Source: DTU064 sp045588245 (lineage in GTDB: Bacteria > Bacillota > Clostridia > Oscillospirales > CAG-272). Taken from it: 64,000 nucleotides of DNA. The translations under genes were made by a program, and so were the position numbers. The stretch is from contig JAZNDW010000010.1 in assembly GCA_045588245.1 (NCBI GenBank), positions 1-64,000 of the forward strand, given 5' to 3'. The notes beneath the pieces are model-generated. The model saw only the letters and a program-made list of their open reading frames with translations, ran no database searches and had not been told where the DNA came from. Below, in pieces: positions 18,672 through 28,027 of the stretch (the stretch's first letter is position 1; each line of letters begins with the position of its first letter).

Positions 18672-19082
18672 ATGATAGCGGAAAGAAACGTACACAGTGA
18701 TGAATACGGTAACATCAGATGTAAGCTTGCGATAAAGTATGATAATGCGGCATCGGGGTGTGATCTTTTTGTGCGTCACCGTGAGTTGATACGTGAATAT
18801 TATAACGAAAGGCTCGTGCCCGTTGCCGAGGCGCAAAGGGGAGGGCGGCGCCGCGAACGTCCGTATGTTCTGACGGCGATGTACCGTTGTTGCGATTCTT
18901 TGCCGCTGACGCTTGAAATCACCGTTACTTTAACGTCGGGAACGGATGTAATATACAAGCTCACAGAGCGTCACGTATACGCTCGGAGGGGCGGTGAGCT
19001 ATACTATAAAGGCGTCGAAAAGGGCGAAAAAAAGAGAGGAAAAAAGCGGACAAAGATGCCCAAAAAACGAAGCGGGAGATAA
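18672..19082 (+). CDS. Unknown basic protein
   Basis: 136 residues, family not recognised. The body is a mixed alpha/beta sequence ('VLTAMYRCCDSLPLTLEITV') and the last 30 residues are strongly basic ('KKRGKKRTKMPKKRSGR'), suggesting nucleic-acid or polyanion binding. No signal peptide or membrane segment. ATG 18672 follows AAAGGCGGT; the in-frame upstream ATG at 18540 gives an unlikely N-terminus and lies in the intergenic region. It ends 30 bp before the V-ATPase promoter and is probably transcribed separately from that operon. Confidence 0.6.
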   Translation: MIAERNVHSDEYGNIRCKLAIKYDNAASGCDLFVRHRELIREYYNERLVPVAEAQRGGRRRERPYVLTAMYRCCDSLPLTLEITVTLTSGTDVIYKLTERHVYARRGGELYYKGVEKGEKKRGKKRTKMPKKRSGR

Positions 19083-19112
19083 TGCAAATTTGAAGAATGT
19101 ATTCAAAAACAG

Positions 19113-19141
19113 TTGATTTATACCATGTGCTGTGATATACT
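19113..19141 (+). promoter_or_regulatory. SigA-type promoter of the V-ATPase operon
   Basis: TTGATT, 17-bp spacer, TATACT, followed by a 60-bp leader and GGGAGGT. Confidence 0.7.
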
Positions 19142-19203
19142 ATATAAAGTGTAATATATGAATATAATGCCCTAAATAGGTTAATAAAAGGGAGGTAAAC
19201 GCA

Positions 19204-19527
19204 TTGTCAAAAGAAATGATAGATTCAATAAGAAAAGCGGAAGAAAACGCGAAAAATGATAAAGCAAATGCAGCTGCTGAGGCGAAACGGATCGTTGCGG
19301 GGGCTGCAGACGATTCAAAAAACAGTTATGAAGCTGCCGTTGCGGCTGCAGAACGCGATATGGCAGACAAGCTGCTTTTGATTGAAAATCAATCAAAAGC
19401 ATTGCTTGAAAAGAACGTAGCCGATGCCGAGGCGGAAGCTGCCAAGGAGATTGAGGGAGCCTTTGTGCACATGAGCGATGCTGTTGCTATAATAATCGGA
19501 GAATTAACAAAAAATGTCGGTAAGTAA
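19204..19527 (+). CDS. ntpG: V-type ATPase subunit G/H (peripheral stalk)
   Basis: 107 residues, Ala/Lys/Glu-rich and almost wholly helical ('IRKAEENAKNDKANAAAEAK'), as expected for the stalk subunit that pairs with E in a heterodimeric coiled coil. A hydrophobic tail, 'AFVHMSDAVAIIIGELTKNV', follows. TTG start at 19204, 7 bp after GGGAGGT. First gene of the nine-gene operon, and its stop overlaps the subunit I start by 14 bp. Naming of this subunit (F, G or H) varies between organisms. Confidence 0.85.
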   Translation: MSKEMIDSIRKAEENAKNDKANAAAEAKRIVAGAADDSKNSYEAAVAAAERDMADKLLLIENQSKALLEKNVADAEAEAAKEIEGAFVHMSDAVAIIIGELTKNVGK

Positions 19528-21472
19528 GATGAAAAGGCTCACAGCCGTTGTTAACCGTGACGGTTGTGATGAGCTGTCAAAAAGGCTCGTTTGGCTCTCT
19601 TGCGTCGATGTCGATGTGGCGCCTGCGGTCGACGGCGAGTGGACGCGAAGTGATACCGCGGAGGCGGAGCATGCCGCCGCAGCGATCATCAATGAGTGCG
19701 ATACCGCTATTGATCTGCTTTCCGGACGCGGGACGGTGAAGCGGGGAGGACTGCTCTCCGCGAAGCCCGAGCTGCCGCGAGGGGAAGTGGAAGCTGAGGC
19801 GCTCGATCGCGGCGAAAGCATCGTTGGCGAATCGTGCGAGATTTGCCATTTACTCGAAGAGATCAAAACGAAAAGAGCTTCGCTCGCAACGGATCTTCAG
19901 TCATTGTTGCCGTGGCGCGGATATGATCTGCCGCTTGCCTTTTCAGGCACGGCGGGAACGGAGGTTTTGCTCGGAAGTCTTGCTCCCGGAGCAAACGCGG
20001 AGGAGATCTTCAGCGAGATCGAAGAAAAACTGGCGGCGACGTTGCTTTACAGTAACGTCATTGACGGTGTAACTTATATAAGCTGTATCGTTCACAAAAG
20101 TGATGTACAAGCTCTTTTGAGAGAGCTTTCGGCGGTCGGCTTCGTGAAAAGTCCCGTTATGCGGCCGAACATTACGGCTGATGTAGCAGGGCAAAAGCTC
20201 GAAGACAAGATCATCATTCTTGATGAAGAAACGGCGTCGCTGTACCGTCGGGCAGACGAGCTTGCACCGTATATTGCAGAGATCGAGCTTTACAGCGATG
20301 CGATACGCACACAGCAAAGCTACGTCACGGCAAAGTCGCGCATGGCACAAACCGATTATACCGCGATCGTGACTGGCTGGGTTCCTACCGATGCGGAAGA
20401 AGAGGTCATCGAAGAGCTGACGGCTGCGGGTGCTGCGTATGATCTGCGCGATCCCGAACCTGAAGAGGACGTTCCCGTACTTCTTAAAAACAATAAATTT
20501 GTCAGAGCGTTTGAGCCCGTCGTCGGACTTTATTCGCTGCCTAAATACGGAGCATACGACCCGACCGGAGTTATGAGCGTATTTTACCTTATAATTTTCG
20601 GATTGATGTTCGCCGACTTCGGATACGGACTTATACTTTCTGTCGGATGTCTGCTCGGCTTACGAATGATGAAGCCTCGTGGAAGCCTACAAAAATTCCT
20701 GCAGATGTTTATGTACTGCGGTATCTCGTGTATGGCTATGGGAATTCTTTTTGGCGGCTATTTTGGTGACTTGCCGACGAAGATGGCTGTCAATATGTTC
20801 GGCGCGGCAGAGGAAGCGGATCTTTCGCTGTGGTTCAATCCCGTAAACGATCCGATGACATTCCTCGTCGTATCTTTGGCGATCGGTGCGATCCACCTCG
20901 TCGGTGCGCTCGCAGTCAAGTTTTATATCATGTGCTGCAGCGGAAAATGGCTCGATGCGATTTTTGATGCAGGCTCGTGGATTCTCGTATTCCTCGGCGC
21001 AGGAGTTGCGATCGTGGGTATCGTTACGGAAACGGTGCTGTCAACGATAGGACTCGTCCTTGTGATTTTGGGATATTCCATTCTGATACTGACACAGGGC
21101 AGAGCCGAGAAAAATATCATAATGAAGATCGGCAAGGGAATCATGTCGCTGTACGATACGATCTCGTACGTTTCGGATCTGCTTTCGTATTCACGAATAC
21201 TCTCGCTCGGTCTTGCATCTGCGGTTATCGCCAGCGTATTCAACCTCATCGGTACGATGGGAGGTCTTTCATTCGGCGGTATCATCATTTTCGTTGTAGC
21301 TGTGCTCATCGGACATACCCTGAACATCGCTATCAACGTGCTCGGCTCCTTCGTTCATGCGAGCCGACTGCAATATATAGAATTTTTCGGTAAATTCTAT
21401 GAAGACGGCGGACGAGCGTTCATCCCGCTTGAGCCTGCCGCAAAATATCACGTTTATAAAGAAAAATTATAA
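19514..21472 (+). CDS. ntpI: V-type ATPase subunit I (subunit a, membrane)
   Basis: 652 residues. The N-terminal half is a soluble stator domain ('MSVSKMKRLTAVVNRDGCDE'). The C-terminal half has seven to eight membrane segments including 'FYLIIFGLMFADFGYGLIL', 'YSRILSLGLASAVIASVFN' and 'HTLNIAINVLGSFVHASRLQ'. The Arg in 'YSRILSLGLA' corresponds to the essential half-channel arginine. It forms the ion path beside the K ring. The ATG at 19514 is preferred over 19529 because family members begin with a short segment before 'MKRLT' and GGAG lies upstream. Confidence 0.93.
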   Translation: MSVSKMKRLTAVVNRDGCDELSKRLVWLSCVDVDVAPAVDGEWTRSDTAEAEHAAAAIINECDTAIDLLSGRGTVKRGGLLSAKPELPRGEVEAEALDRGESIVGESCEICHLLEEIKTKRASLATDLQSLLPWRGYDLPLAFSGTAGTEVLLGSLAPGANAEEIFSEIEEKLAATLLYSNVIDGVTYISCIVHKSDVQALLRELSAVGFVKSPVMRPNITADVAGQKLEDKIIILDEETASLYRRADELAPYIAEIELYSDAIRTQQSYVTAKSRMAQTDYTAIVTGWVPTDAEEEVIEELTAAGAAYDLRDPEPEEDVPVLLKNNKFVRAFEPVVGLYSLPKYGAYDPTGVMSVFYLIIFGLMFADFGYGLILSVGCLLGLRMMKPRGSLQKFLQMFMYCGISCMAMGILFGGYFGDLPTKMAVNMFGAAEEADLSLWFNPVNDPMTFLVVSLAIGAIHLVGALAVKFYIMCCSGKWLDAIFDAGSWILVFLGAGVAIVGIVTETVLSTIGLVLVILGYSILILTQGRAEKNIIMKIGKGIMSLYDTISYVSDLLSYSRILSLGLASAVIASVFNLIGTMGGLSFGGIIIFVVAVLIGHTLNIAINVLGSFVHASRLQYIEFFGKFYEDGGRAFIPLEPAAKYHVYKEKL

Positions 21473-21500
21473 AAATCATTATTTAAGGAGAATTTGAATT

Positions 21501-21998
21501 ATGCAATTCGGTACTTTCAGTGAATTTCTTATGAGCATTGACGGCGTCAATCTCGCACTTCTCGGCGCGGCTATCGCGGCTCTTCTTCCCGGTATTGGCT
21601 CTGCAAAGGGCGTTGGTATGGTTAGTGAAGCTTCCGCAGGTCTTCTGGCGGACGACCCTTCCAAGTTCGGTAAGGCGCTGCTTCTTCAGGCTCTTCCTGG
21701 CACACAGGGCATCTACGGTCTTGTTACCGCGTTCCTTGTAATGTTCAAGATCGGCGTTCTCGGCGAGCTCTCCACACTCACGACTGCAGGCGGCGCATAC
21801 TTCCTTATGGCTTGTCTTCCCATCGCTGTTGTAGGATACTATTCCGCAATCAGACAGGCAAGAGTTGCCGTTGCGGGCATCAATCTGCTTGCTAAGCGCC
21901 CCGGTGAAGTAGGTAAAGCTATCACATCTGCAGCTCTCGTTGAAACATACGCGATCTTCGCGCTTCTCATCTCGCTTATCCCGATCATCTTTGCGTAA
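21501..21998 (+). CDS. ntpK: V-type ATPase subunit K (rotor ring; Na+-type residues)
   Basis: 165 residues with two hairpins, i.e. four membrane helices from an internal duplication. The ion-binding Glu148 lies in 'SAALVETYAIFALLISL'. The Na+ ligand pattern known from the Enterococcus hirae K ring (L, T, Q in helix 2; Q in helix 3; E in helix 4) is present here as Leu65, Thr68, Gln69 ('LPGTQGIYG'), Gln119 ('IRQARVAVAG') and Glu148, with consistent spacing. This predicts sodium rather than proton transport. Own RBS AAGGAG; 28 bp after subunit I. Confidence 0.93.
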   Translation: MQFGTFSEFLMSIDGVNLALLGAAIAALLPGIGSAKGVGMVSEASAGLLADDPSKFGKALLLQALPGTQGIYGLVTAFLVMFKIGVLGELSTLTTAGGAYFLMACLPIAVVGYYSAIRQARVAVAGINLLAKRPGEVGKAITSAALVETYAIFALLISLIPIIFA

Positions 21999-22024
21999 TT
22001 TACGACAGTTCTTTATAAAATAAA

Positions 22025-22693
22025 ATGAACGGACTGCAAAATATAATCGCCAAAATCGAGGAAGAATCCCGTGCCGAATGCAGTAAGCTTATCGACGCGG
22101 CAAATTCCGAGGCAATGCGAATCCGCGCCGAATACGAGGTTTTGACGGCTGATGCCGAAGCTGAGATCTCAGCGAAGCTTGAACGCGAAGCTGAATCTAT
22201 CATTTCAAGAGCAAAATCTGCTTCTGCTATGACAAAACGAAACATCGTTTCGGGTGCTCGCAGCAACACGGTCGATCTTGCTTATGAAAAAGCGCTTCGT
22301 CAGCTCCATTCGCTTCCTCGCGAGGAATATGCCGCGCTCGTTATCTCGTTTGCCATTGAAGCCGTGAAAAATCACGTTTCGTCAGCATCGGCTAAAGAGG
22401 CTATGTACGGTGAAACAACGGATGCGGCGCCGTTCGAGCTCGTTTTCAACGAGCGCGACCGCGCTGACATTGGCGAGTACTGTGTTTTCTCGATCAAGAA
22501 TAACTTCAAAAAAGAGCTCGGTTCCGATATTACCCGCCGCATCGTTCTCGCTGCGGATACAGCCAAAATAGACGGCGGCGTTATCGTCAGAGCAGGTTCG
22601 ATCGAAGAAAACTGCTCGCTTTCGCTCCTCGTTCAGGATCTTCGCGAACGCCTTGATCCTATTATTTATAAAACTCTCTATCCTGAAACATGA
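22025..22693 (+). CDS. ntpE: V-type ATPase subunit E (peripheral stalk)
   Basis: 222 residues. A long N-terminal helix ('IIAKIEEESRAECSKLIDAA') is followed by a compact C-terminal domain with 'IDGGVIVRAGSIEENCSLS'. This is the typical E subunit that binds the catalytic head and pairs with the G/H coiled coil. Its end overlaps the subunit C start by 4 bp (ATGA). Confidence 0.9.
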   Translation: MNGLQNIIAKIEEESRAECSKLIDAANSEAMRIRAEYEVLTADAEAEISAKLEREAESIISRAKSASAMTKRNIVSGARSNTVDLAYEKALRQLHSLPREEYAALVISFAIEAVKNHVSSASAKEAMYGETTDAAPFELVFNERDRADIGEYCVFSIKNNFKKELGSDITRRIVLAADTAKIDGGVIVRAGSIEENCSLSLLVQDLRERLDPIIYKTLYPET

Positions 22694-23709
22694 TAAGCTT
22701 AAAAAGTATAAAAACGAGCGTTGAAAAAAAGCGCAGATCAAAAGATACGGAGTATCTTTATGCAACGGCGTATCTTCGCTCAATAGAAGAAAAAGGACTC
22801 GGACGCGAACTGCTTTTGCGTATGCTTGAAGCGGCGAACGCCGAGGAGGCACTCTCGCAGCTCTCCGACGTTTACGGCGGTGACAGCGACGAGATCATCT
22901 GCGATGAGATCATCAACGAAGCGTACCGTACCGTCGATGACGTTGTAGGTGTGCCCGATATGTTCACGTTCATGCGCTATCCGTACGACGCGAACAATAT
23001 CAAAACGGCAATCAAATGCGCCGCTCTCAGAATGAAAACGGACGGACTTATGTTTGGATGCGGAACGCTTCCCGAAAATGAGTATTCCTCCATCGTCGAG
23101 TCGAAAGATTTCGGAAAGCTTCCCGAAGCTTTGGCAGAAGCGGCGAAGAACGCCGCAGACGCTTATGCAAAAACTGGCGATCCGCAGTCGATCGATCTGC
23201 CGATAGACCGTGCGTGCCTTTCCGCTATGGCGGAAAAGGCTGACGCTACGGGCAGTGCTTTCATCAAAAATGCGATTGCGCTCCGTGTTGATATTGCAAA
23301 TATCATGTCTGCCATCCGCGTTTGCCGTATGGGTGACAAAACGGTCGGCGGTGTGCTCGAATCGGCTCTTGCCGATGGCGGAGCTATCCCGAAAAAGCGC
23401 CTGATCGAAGCGACGGCAGAGGATGATGCAGCGGAGGCGATATTCGCCGCTGTTGCGGAATATCGTCCGGAGCTTACGGAAACGGTTGCAGCAGAGGGAA
23501 AGCTCAGCGAGCTTGAACGTGCGCTCGAAAATCGCTATCTTGACACCGTTTACGCAGCAAGAAAGCTCTCATTCGGATGCGAGATCCCGTTTGCGTATCT
23601 CGTTGCTTCGGAATATAACTCAAAAAACGCCCGTATAATCCTTGCGGGTAAGCGTGCGGGTCTTTCACCCGACGCAATTCGGGAAAGGATGCGTATGTTC
23701 TATGTATAA
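22690..23709 (+). CDS. ntpC: V-type ATPase subunit C (rotor-ring adaptor, subunit d)
   Basis: 339 residues, all-helical. 'YLYATAYLRSIEEKGL' near the start, 'FTFMRYPYDANNIKTAIKC' in the middle and 'EIPFAYLVASEYNSKNARII' near the end are typical of the V-ATPase C/AC39 family, which couples the central stalk to the K ring. It overlaps both neighbours by a few bases. Confidence 0.9.
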   Translation: MISLKSIKTSVEKKRRSKDTEYLYATAYLRSIEEKGLGRELLLRMLEAANAEEALSQLSDVYGGDSDEIICDEIINEAYRTVDDVVGVPDMFTFMRYPYDANNIKTAIKCAALRMKTDGLMFGCGTLPENEYSSIVESKDFGKLPEALAEAAKNAADAYAKTGDPQSIDLPIDRACLSAMAEKADATGSAFIKNAIALRVDIANIMSAIRVCRMGDKTVGGVLESALADGGAIPKKRLIEATAEDDAAEAIFAAVAEYRPELTETVAAEGKLSELERALENRYLDTVYAARKLSFGCEIPFAYLVASEYNSKNARIILAGKRAGLSPDAIRERMRMFYV

Positions 23710-24046
23710 AATCGGCATTATTGGTGACAGAGCCACCGTGTCGGGATTCATTGCACTCGGATACTCCGTTTTCACAGCGGACAGCGTAGACGAGGCTCGT
23801 GAATCGCTTTGCCGTCTTATTTCCGAATGCGATTCGGAAACGGGTGATAACTATGCCATCATTTTTATCACACAGGACTATGCTGAAGCTCTTGATTCAG
23901 AGATAAAACGCTTCGGAAAGCGTAAGCTTCCCGCGATCACCGTTTTTCCCGAACTGTCGGCGGACGGTAAACTCAATTACGGAAACAGAATCATAAAGGA
24001 ACACGTAGAGGTGGCGGTTGGCGCCGACATACTGTTCCGAGAATAA
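23702..24046 (+). CDS. ntpF: V-type ATPase subunit F (central stalk)
   Basis: 114 residues, CheY-like F subunit starting 'MYKIGIIGDRATVSGFIALG' with 'YAIIFITQDYAEAL' and 'KLPAITVFPE'. The ATG at 23702 overlaps the subunit C stop; a start at 23642 inside ntpC is not credible. It binds the D subunit in the rotor. About 57 bp separate it from ntpA; no terminator is seen there. Confidence 0.92.
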   Translation: MYKIGIIGDRATVSGFIALGYSVFTADSVDEARESLCRLISECDSETGDNYAIIFITQDYAEALDSEIKRFGKRKLPAITVFPELSADGKLNYGNRIIKEHVEVAVGADILFRE

Positions 24047-24103
24047 AATCTATTCTTCATCGGACGTTTTTCGTCTTCGATGGAAAGGTATGGTTAAGTA
24101 AAA

Positions 24104-25870
24104 GTGACAGAAGGAAGGATCATAAAGGTATCGGGACCGCTCGTAATTGCCGAAGGTATGCGCGAGGCGAATATGTTCGACGTCGTTCGAGTCGGTGAGG
24201 ACAATCTCATCGGCGAGATCATCGAAATGCACGGTGACCGTGCCTCCATTCAGGTATATGAGGAGACCGCAGGTCTCGGACGCGGTGACCGCGTCGTATC
24301 GACGGGAGCACCGCTTTCCGTTGAACTCGGCCCCGGACTAATGGAAAATATTTACGACGGTATTCAGCGTCCGCTCGTGGCGATCAAACATTCCGTCGGA
24401 CCGAACATCACACGCGGTATCGATATTCCTGCGCTTGACCGTGAGAAGAAGTGGTACTTCGAAGCTACGGCAAAGCGCGGCGACAGTATCGTCGGCGGTG
24501 ACATCTACGGTGTCGTTTTGGAAAACGAAGTAGTTAAACATAAGATAATGGCGCCTCCCGGTACGGCAGGCGTTATCGAGGAGCTTTTGTCGGGTTACTA
24601 TACCGTCACAGATGCGATCGGTAAGCTCCGCGTTGCGGAGGATAAGCTTGAGCCGATCACAATGATGCAGAAGTGGCCCGTAAGACGCGCACGTCCTTAT
24701 AAGGAAAAGCTTCCTCCCAATGAGCCGCTTATCACAGGTCAGCGTAACGTTGACTCAATGTTCCCCGTTGCGAAGGGCGGCACGGCTTGTATCCCCGGTC
24801 CGTTCGGCTCGGGTAAAACGGTCGTTCAGCATCAGCTCGCAAAGTGGAGTGATGCGGATTTCGTTATTTACATCGGCTGCGGTGAGCGCGGAAACGAGAT
24901 GACGGACGTTCTTCTCGAATTCCCCGAGATCGCTGACCCGAAAACGGGATCTTCACTTATGAAGCGTACCGTTTTGATCGCAAATACGTCTGATATGCCC
25001 GTTGCGGCACGTGAAGCATCCGTTTATACGGGTATCACCATCGCGGAATATTTCCGCGATATGGGATGCTCCGTAGCCGTTATCGCAGACTCTACGTCCC
25101 GTTGGGCAGAGGCGCTCCGCGAAATGTCGGGACGTCTTGAAGAAATGCCCGGTGAGGAAGGCTATCCCGCTTATCTTACGTCCCGTCTTGCGCAGTTCTA
25201 TGAACGCGCAGGTATGGTCAAGTGCTGCGGCAGCGACGATAAGATCGGCGCACTCACCGCTATCGGCGCCGTTTCGCCTCCCGGTGGTGACATTTCCGAG
25301 CCCGTGTCTCAGGCGACGCTCCGTATCGTAAAGGTATTCTGGGGACTTGATTCCTCTCTTGCATACCGCCGTCATTTCCCGGCGATCAACTGGCTCAACT
25401 CTTATTCGCTCTACAAGGACAGACTTGCACCGTGGTACGAAAAGAACATCGCATCCGATTGGATGACGCAGATCACCGAGGCGATGAGAATCCTTTCGAG
25501 TGAAGCGGAGCTTGACGAGATCGTTAAGCTCGTCGGTATCGACGCGCTTTCCGCCTCCGACAGGCTGACGCTTGAAGTGGCGCAGTCGATCCGCGAGGAC
25601 TTCTTACAGCAGGATGCTATGTCGAACGACGACTCCTACTGTCCGCCCGAAAAGCAGCACGATCTGTTGTCGCTGATACTTTACTTCCGCGATGCCGCAA
25701 CACGTGCCATTGAGAGCGGAGCTGACATCGATAAGGTCGCGTCCCTGACGGTCCGCGAACGCATCGGACGTGCAAAATCCGTTCCTACAAATGAATATAA
25801 AGAAGAATTTGCAAAGATAAGAAACGAGATCGACAGTGAGCTTTCCGCGCTCGGAGGTGAGGCTATATGA
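24104..25870 (+). CDS. ntpA: V-type ATPase catalytic subunit A
   Basis: 588 residues, full length. GTG start giving 'TEGRIIKVSGPLVIAEGMRE'. P-loop 'GPFGSGKTVVQHQLAKWSDA', then 'IGCGERGNEMTDVLLEFPEI', and the arginine-containing 'DSTSRWAEALREMSGRLEEM'. The A-type insertion before the P-loop is present. Catalyses ATP hydrolysis or synthesis in the cytoplasmic head. Its stop overlaps the ntpB start (ATGA). Confidence 0.96.
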   Translation: MTEGRIIKVSGPLVIAEGMREANMFDVVRVGEDNLIGEIIEMHGDRASIQVYEETAGLGRGDRVVSTGAPLSVELGPGLMENIYDGIQRPLVAIKHSVGPNITRGIDIPALDREKKWYFEATAKRGDSIVGGDIYGVVLENEVVKHKIMAPPGTAGVIEELLSGYYTVTDAIGKLRVAEDKLEPITMMQKWPVRRARPYKEKLPPNEPLITGQRNVDSMFPVAKGGTACIPGPFGSGKTVVQHQLAKWSDADFVIYIGCGERGNEMTDVLLEFPEIADPKTGSSLMKRTVLIANTSDMPVAAREASVYTGITIAEYFRDMGCSVAVIADSTSRWAEALREMSGRLEEMPGEEGYPAYLTSRLAQFYERAGMVKCCGSDDKIGALTAIGAVSPPGGDISEPVSQATLRIVKVFWGLDSSLAYRRHFPAINWLNSYSLYKDRLAPWYEKNIASDWMTQITEAMRILSSEAELDEIVKLVGIDALSASDRLTLEVAQSIREDFLQQDAMSNDDSYCPPEKQHDLLSLILYFRDAATRAIESGADIDKVASLTVRERIGRAKSVPTNEYKEEFAKIRNEIDSELSALGGEAI

Positions 25871-27243
25871 AAAGAGAATACAGAACAATAGAAGAAGTAG
25901 CCGGTCCTCTGATGCTCGTTCGTGACGTTGACGGTGTCAAGTATGACGAGCTCGGCGAGATCATTCTCCCCTCGGGTGAAGTTCGCCGCTGCAGAGTTCT
26001 CGAAGTAAACGGCTCGGACGTTCTCGTTCAGCTTTTTGAAGCTTCCGCAGGACTTAACCTTGAATATTCCAAGGTCCGCTTTACAGGCCACGGCGTTCAG
26101 CTCCCCGTTTCCCGCGAAATGCTCGGCAGAGTTTTCAACGGTATGGGCGAGCCGATCGACGGCGAAGCAAAGCTCATCCCCGAGGCTGTGCGCGATATTA
26201 ACGGCACGCCAATCAATCCCGCCGCAAGAAAATATCCGTCCGAGTTTATTCAGACAGGCGTTTCCACGATCGACGGACTCAATACGCTCGTAAGAGGACA
26301 GAAGCTCCCGATCTTCTCCGGCTCCGGTCTGCCTCACGCTAACCTTGCCGCGCAGATCGCACGTCAAGCTAAGGTTCGCGGAACGGACGAAAAGTTTGCT
26401 GTTGTTTTTGCCGCTGTTGGCATCACGTTTGAAGAAGCTGACTTCTTCATCTCCGACTTCAAAAAGACTGGCGCCATCGACAGAACGGTGCTTTTCATCA
26501 ACCTTGCATCCGCCCCCGCCATTGAGCGTATCTCCACGCCTCGTATGGCGCTGACTGCCGCTGAATATCTCGCATTCGACTGCAATATGCACGTTCTCGT
26601 CATCATGACGGACATCACGAACTATGCAGAGGCACTACGCGAGGTTTCCGCCGCACGTAAAGAGGTCCCCGGCCGCCGCGGCTATCCCGGCTACCTTTAC
26701 ACCGACCTGGCAACGATGTATGAGCGCGCAGGCAGACGCGAGGGAAGCGACGGCAGTATCACAATGATCCCGATACTGACGATGCCCGAGGACGACAAAA
26801 CGCATCCCATACCTGACCTGACGGGATATATCACGGAAGGTCAGATCATTCTCTCACGAGAGATATACCGCAAAGGATACCTGCCGCCCGTTGACGTTCT
26901 TCCGTCGCTTTCGCGTTTGAAGGATAAGGGTATCGGTGCAGGCCGTACTCGCGAGGATCACTCGGGTACGATGAACCAGCTTTTCGCCGCTTATGCAAGA
27001 GGTAAGGAAGCGAAGGAGCTCATGGTCGTGCTCGGAGAAGCCGCTCTCACCCCCATTGAGCGTCTTTACGCAAAATTCGCAGATGAATTTGAATCTCAGT
27101 ATATCAATCAGGGCTTCTATGAAGACAGAACGATCGAGGAAACACTTGACATTGGTTGGAAGCTGCTTCACATCCTGCCGCGAAGCGAGATGAAGCGAAT
27201 CAAGCCCGCGATCCTCGATAAGTACTGGGATAAGACCGAATAA
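25867..27243 (+). CDS. ntpB: V-type ATPase subunit B (non-catalytic)
   Basis: 458 residues. Lacks a functional P-loop, having 'FSGSGLPHANLAAQIARQAK' instead, as normal for B subunits. The arginine finger region 'PSLSRLKDKGIGAGRTREDH' and 'DITNYAEALREVSAARKEVP' are conserved. Forms the alternating hexamer with subunit A. Translationally coupled to ntpA. Confidence 0.96.
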   Translation: MKREYRTIEEVAGPLMLVRDVDGVKYDELGEIILPSGEVRRCRVLEVNGSDVLVQLFEASAGLNLEYSKVRFTGHGVQLPVSREMLGRVFNGMGEPIDGEAKLIPEAVRDINGTPINPAARKYPSEFIQTGVSTIDGLNTLVRGQKLPIFSGSGLPHANLAAQIARQAKVRGTDEKFAVVFAAVGITFEEADFFISDFKKTGAIDRTVLFINLASAPAIERISTPRMALTAAEYLAFDCNMHVLVIMTDITNYAEALREVSAARKEVPGRRGYPGYLYTDLATMYERAGRREGSDGSITMIPILTMPEDDKTHPIPDLTGYITEGQIILSREIYRKGYLPPVDVLPSLSRLKDKGIGAGRTREDHSGTMNQLFAAYARGKEAKELMVVLGEAALTPIERLYAKFADEFESQYINQGFYEDRTIEETLDIGWKLLHILPRSEMKRIKPAILDKYWDKTE

Positions 27244-27255
27244 AGGGTAACCGAT

Positions 27256-27918
27256 ATGCCGGCAATTAATGTTAATCCGACGCGCATGGAGCTGAAAAAG
27301 CTCAAGGTAAGACTGAACACCGCGCGTCGCGGACACAAGCTTCTGAAGGATAAGCGCGACGAGCTTATGAAGCAGTTCCTCGACATCGTGCGAGAGGAAA
27401 AGGAGCTTCGCGCTTCCCTTGAAGTGCGTTTTTCCGCTGTTAAAGGCAGCTTTGCGATCGCATCGGCAACGATGAGCCCGAAGATTTTGACAGAATCACT
27501 GCTTCTGCCGAAATCGGAGGGAAGCCTCACCGTTACGGACGATAACCTCATGAGCGTTATCGTTCCGCGATTTGAATATAACGAAGCAAGCCGCACCGAA
27601 GGCTGTAGCTACGGCTTCGCGTTCACTTCGGGCGAGCTTGATGCCGCCGTTGATGAGCTTTCGTCCATGACGACGGATCTCGTTAAATTGGCAGAGCTCG
27701 GAAAAGCCGCAGAGCTGATGGCGTATGAGATCGAAAAGACACGCCGCCGCGTAAACGCACTTGAAAATATAATGATCCCCGACCTTGAGACAACGATCAA
27801 GTCTATTTCCATGAAGCTCGATGAAAACGAGCGTGGAAACACGACTCGCTTGATGAAGGTCAAGGATATGATGTTGGCGCGTCAGATCGAAGAAAAGCGC
27901 GCACGCGACGCACAGTAA
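27256..27918 (+). CDS. ntpD: V-type ATPase subunit D (central shaft)
   Basis: 220 residues. Typical start 'INVNPTRMELKKLKVRLNTA' and 'GHKLLKDKRDELMKQFLDIV', then a long C-terminal helix 'RRRVNALENIMIPDLE' ending 'RQIEEKRARDAQ'. D and F form the rotating shaft. Last gene of the operon; the 3' end is partly duplicated just downstream. No clear terminator separates it from araA, so read-through is possible. Confidence 0.94.
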   Translation: MPAINVNPTRMELKKLKVRLNTARRGHKLLKDKRDELMKQFLDIVREEKELRASLEVRFSAVKGSFAIASATMSPKILTESLLLPKSEGSLTVTDDNLMSVIVPRFEYNEASRTEGCSYGFAFTSGELDAAVDELSSMTTDLVKLAELGKAAELMAYEIEKTRRRVNALENIMIPDLETTIKSISMKLDENERGNTTRLMKVKDMMLARQIEEKRARDAQ

Positions 27919-27969
27919 TGTGACGCGCGGCGTCAGATCGAAGAAAAGCGCGCAAGCTACGTACAGTAT
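27880..27969 (+). repeat. Partial tandem duplication of the ntpD 3' end
   Basis: A block of about 40 bp beginning GCGTCAGATCGAAGAAAAGC occurs at 27880 and again at 27929 (period 49). The first copy encodes the ntpD C-terminus; the second lies after the stop codon and has begun to diverge. Confidence 0.8.
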
Positions 27970-28027
27970 AAGAAAAAAATTTATTTATAATTTCATGCCG
28001 TCATCAGGCGGAGAAATGGAGGCTATT

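Noticed and set aside
23642..23702. Longer start for ntpF
   Set aside because: The upstream codons lie inside ntpC and do not match the F subunit family; ATG 23702 does.
25681..26592. 303-codon antisense frame over ntpA/ntpB
   Set aside because: Antisense shadow across the boundary of two certain genes.
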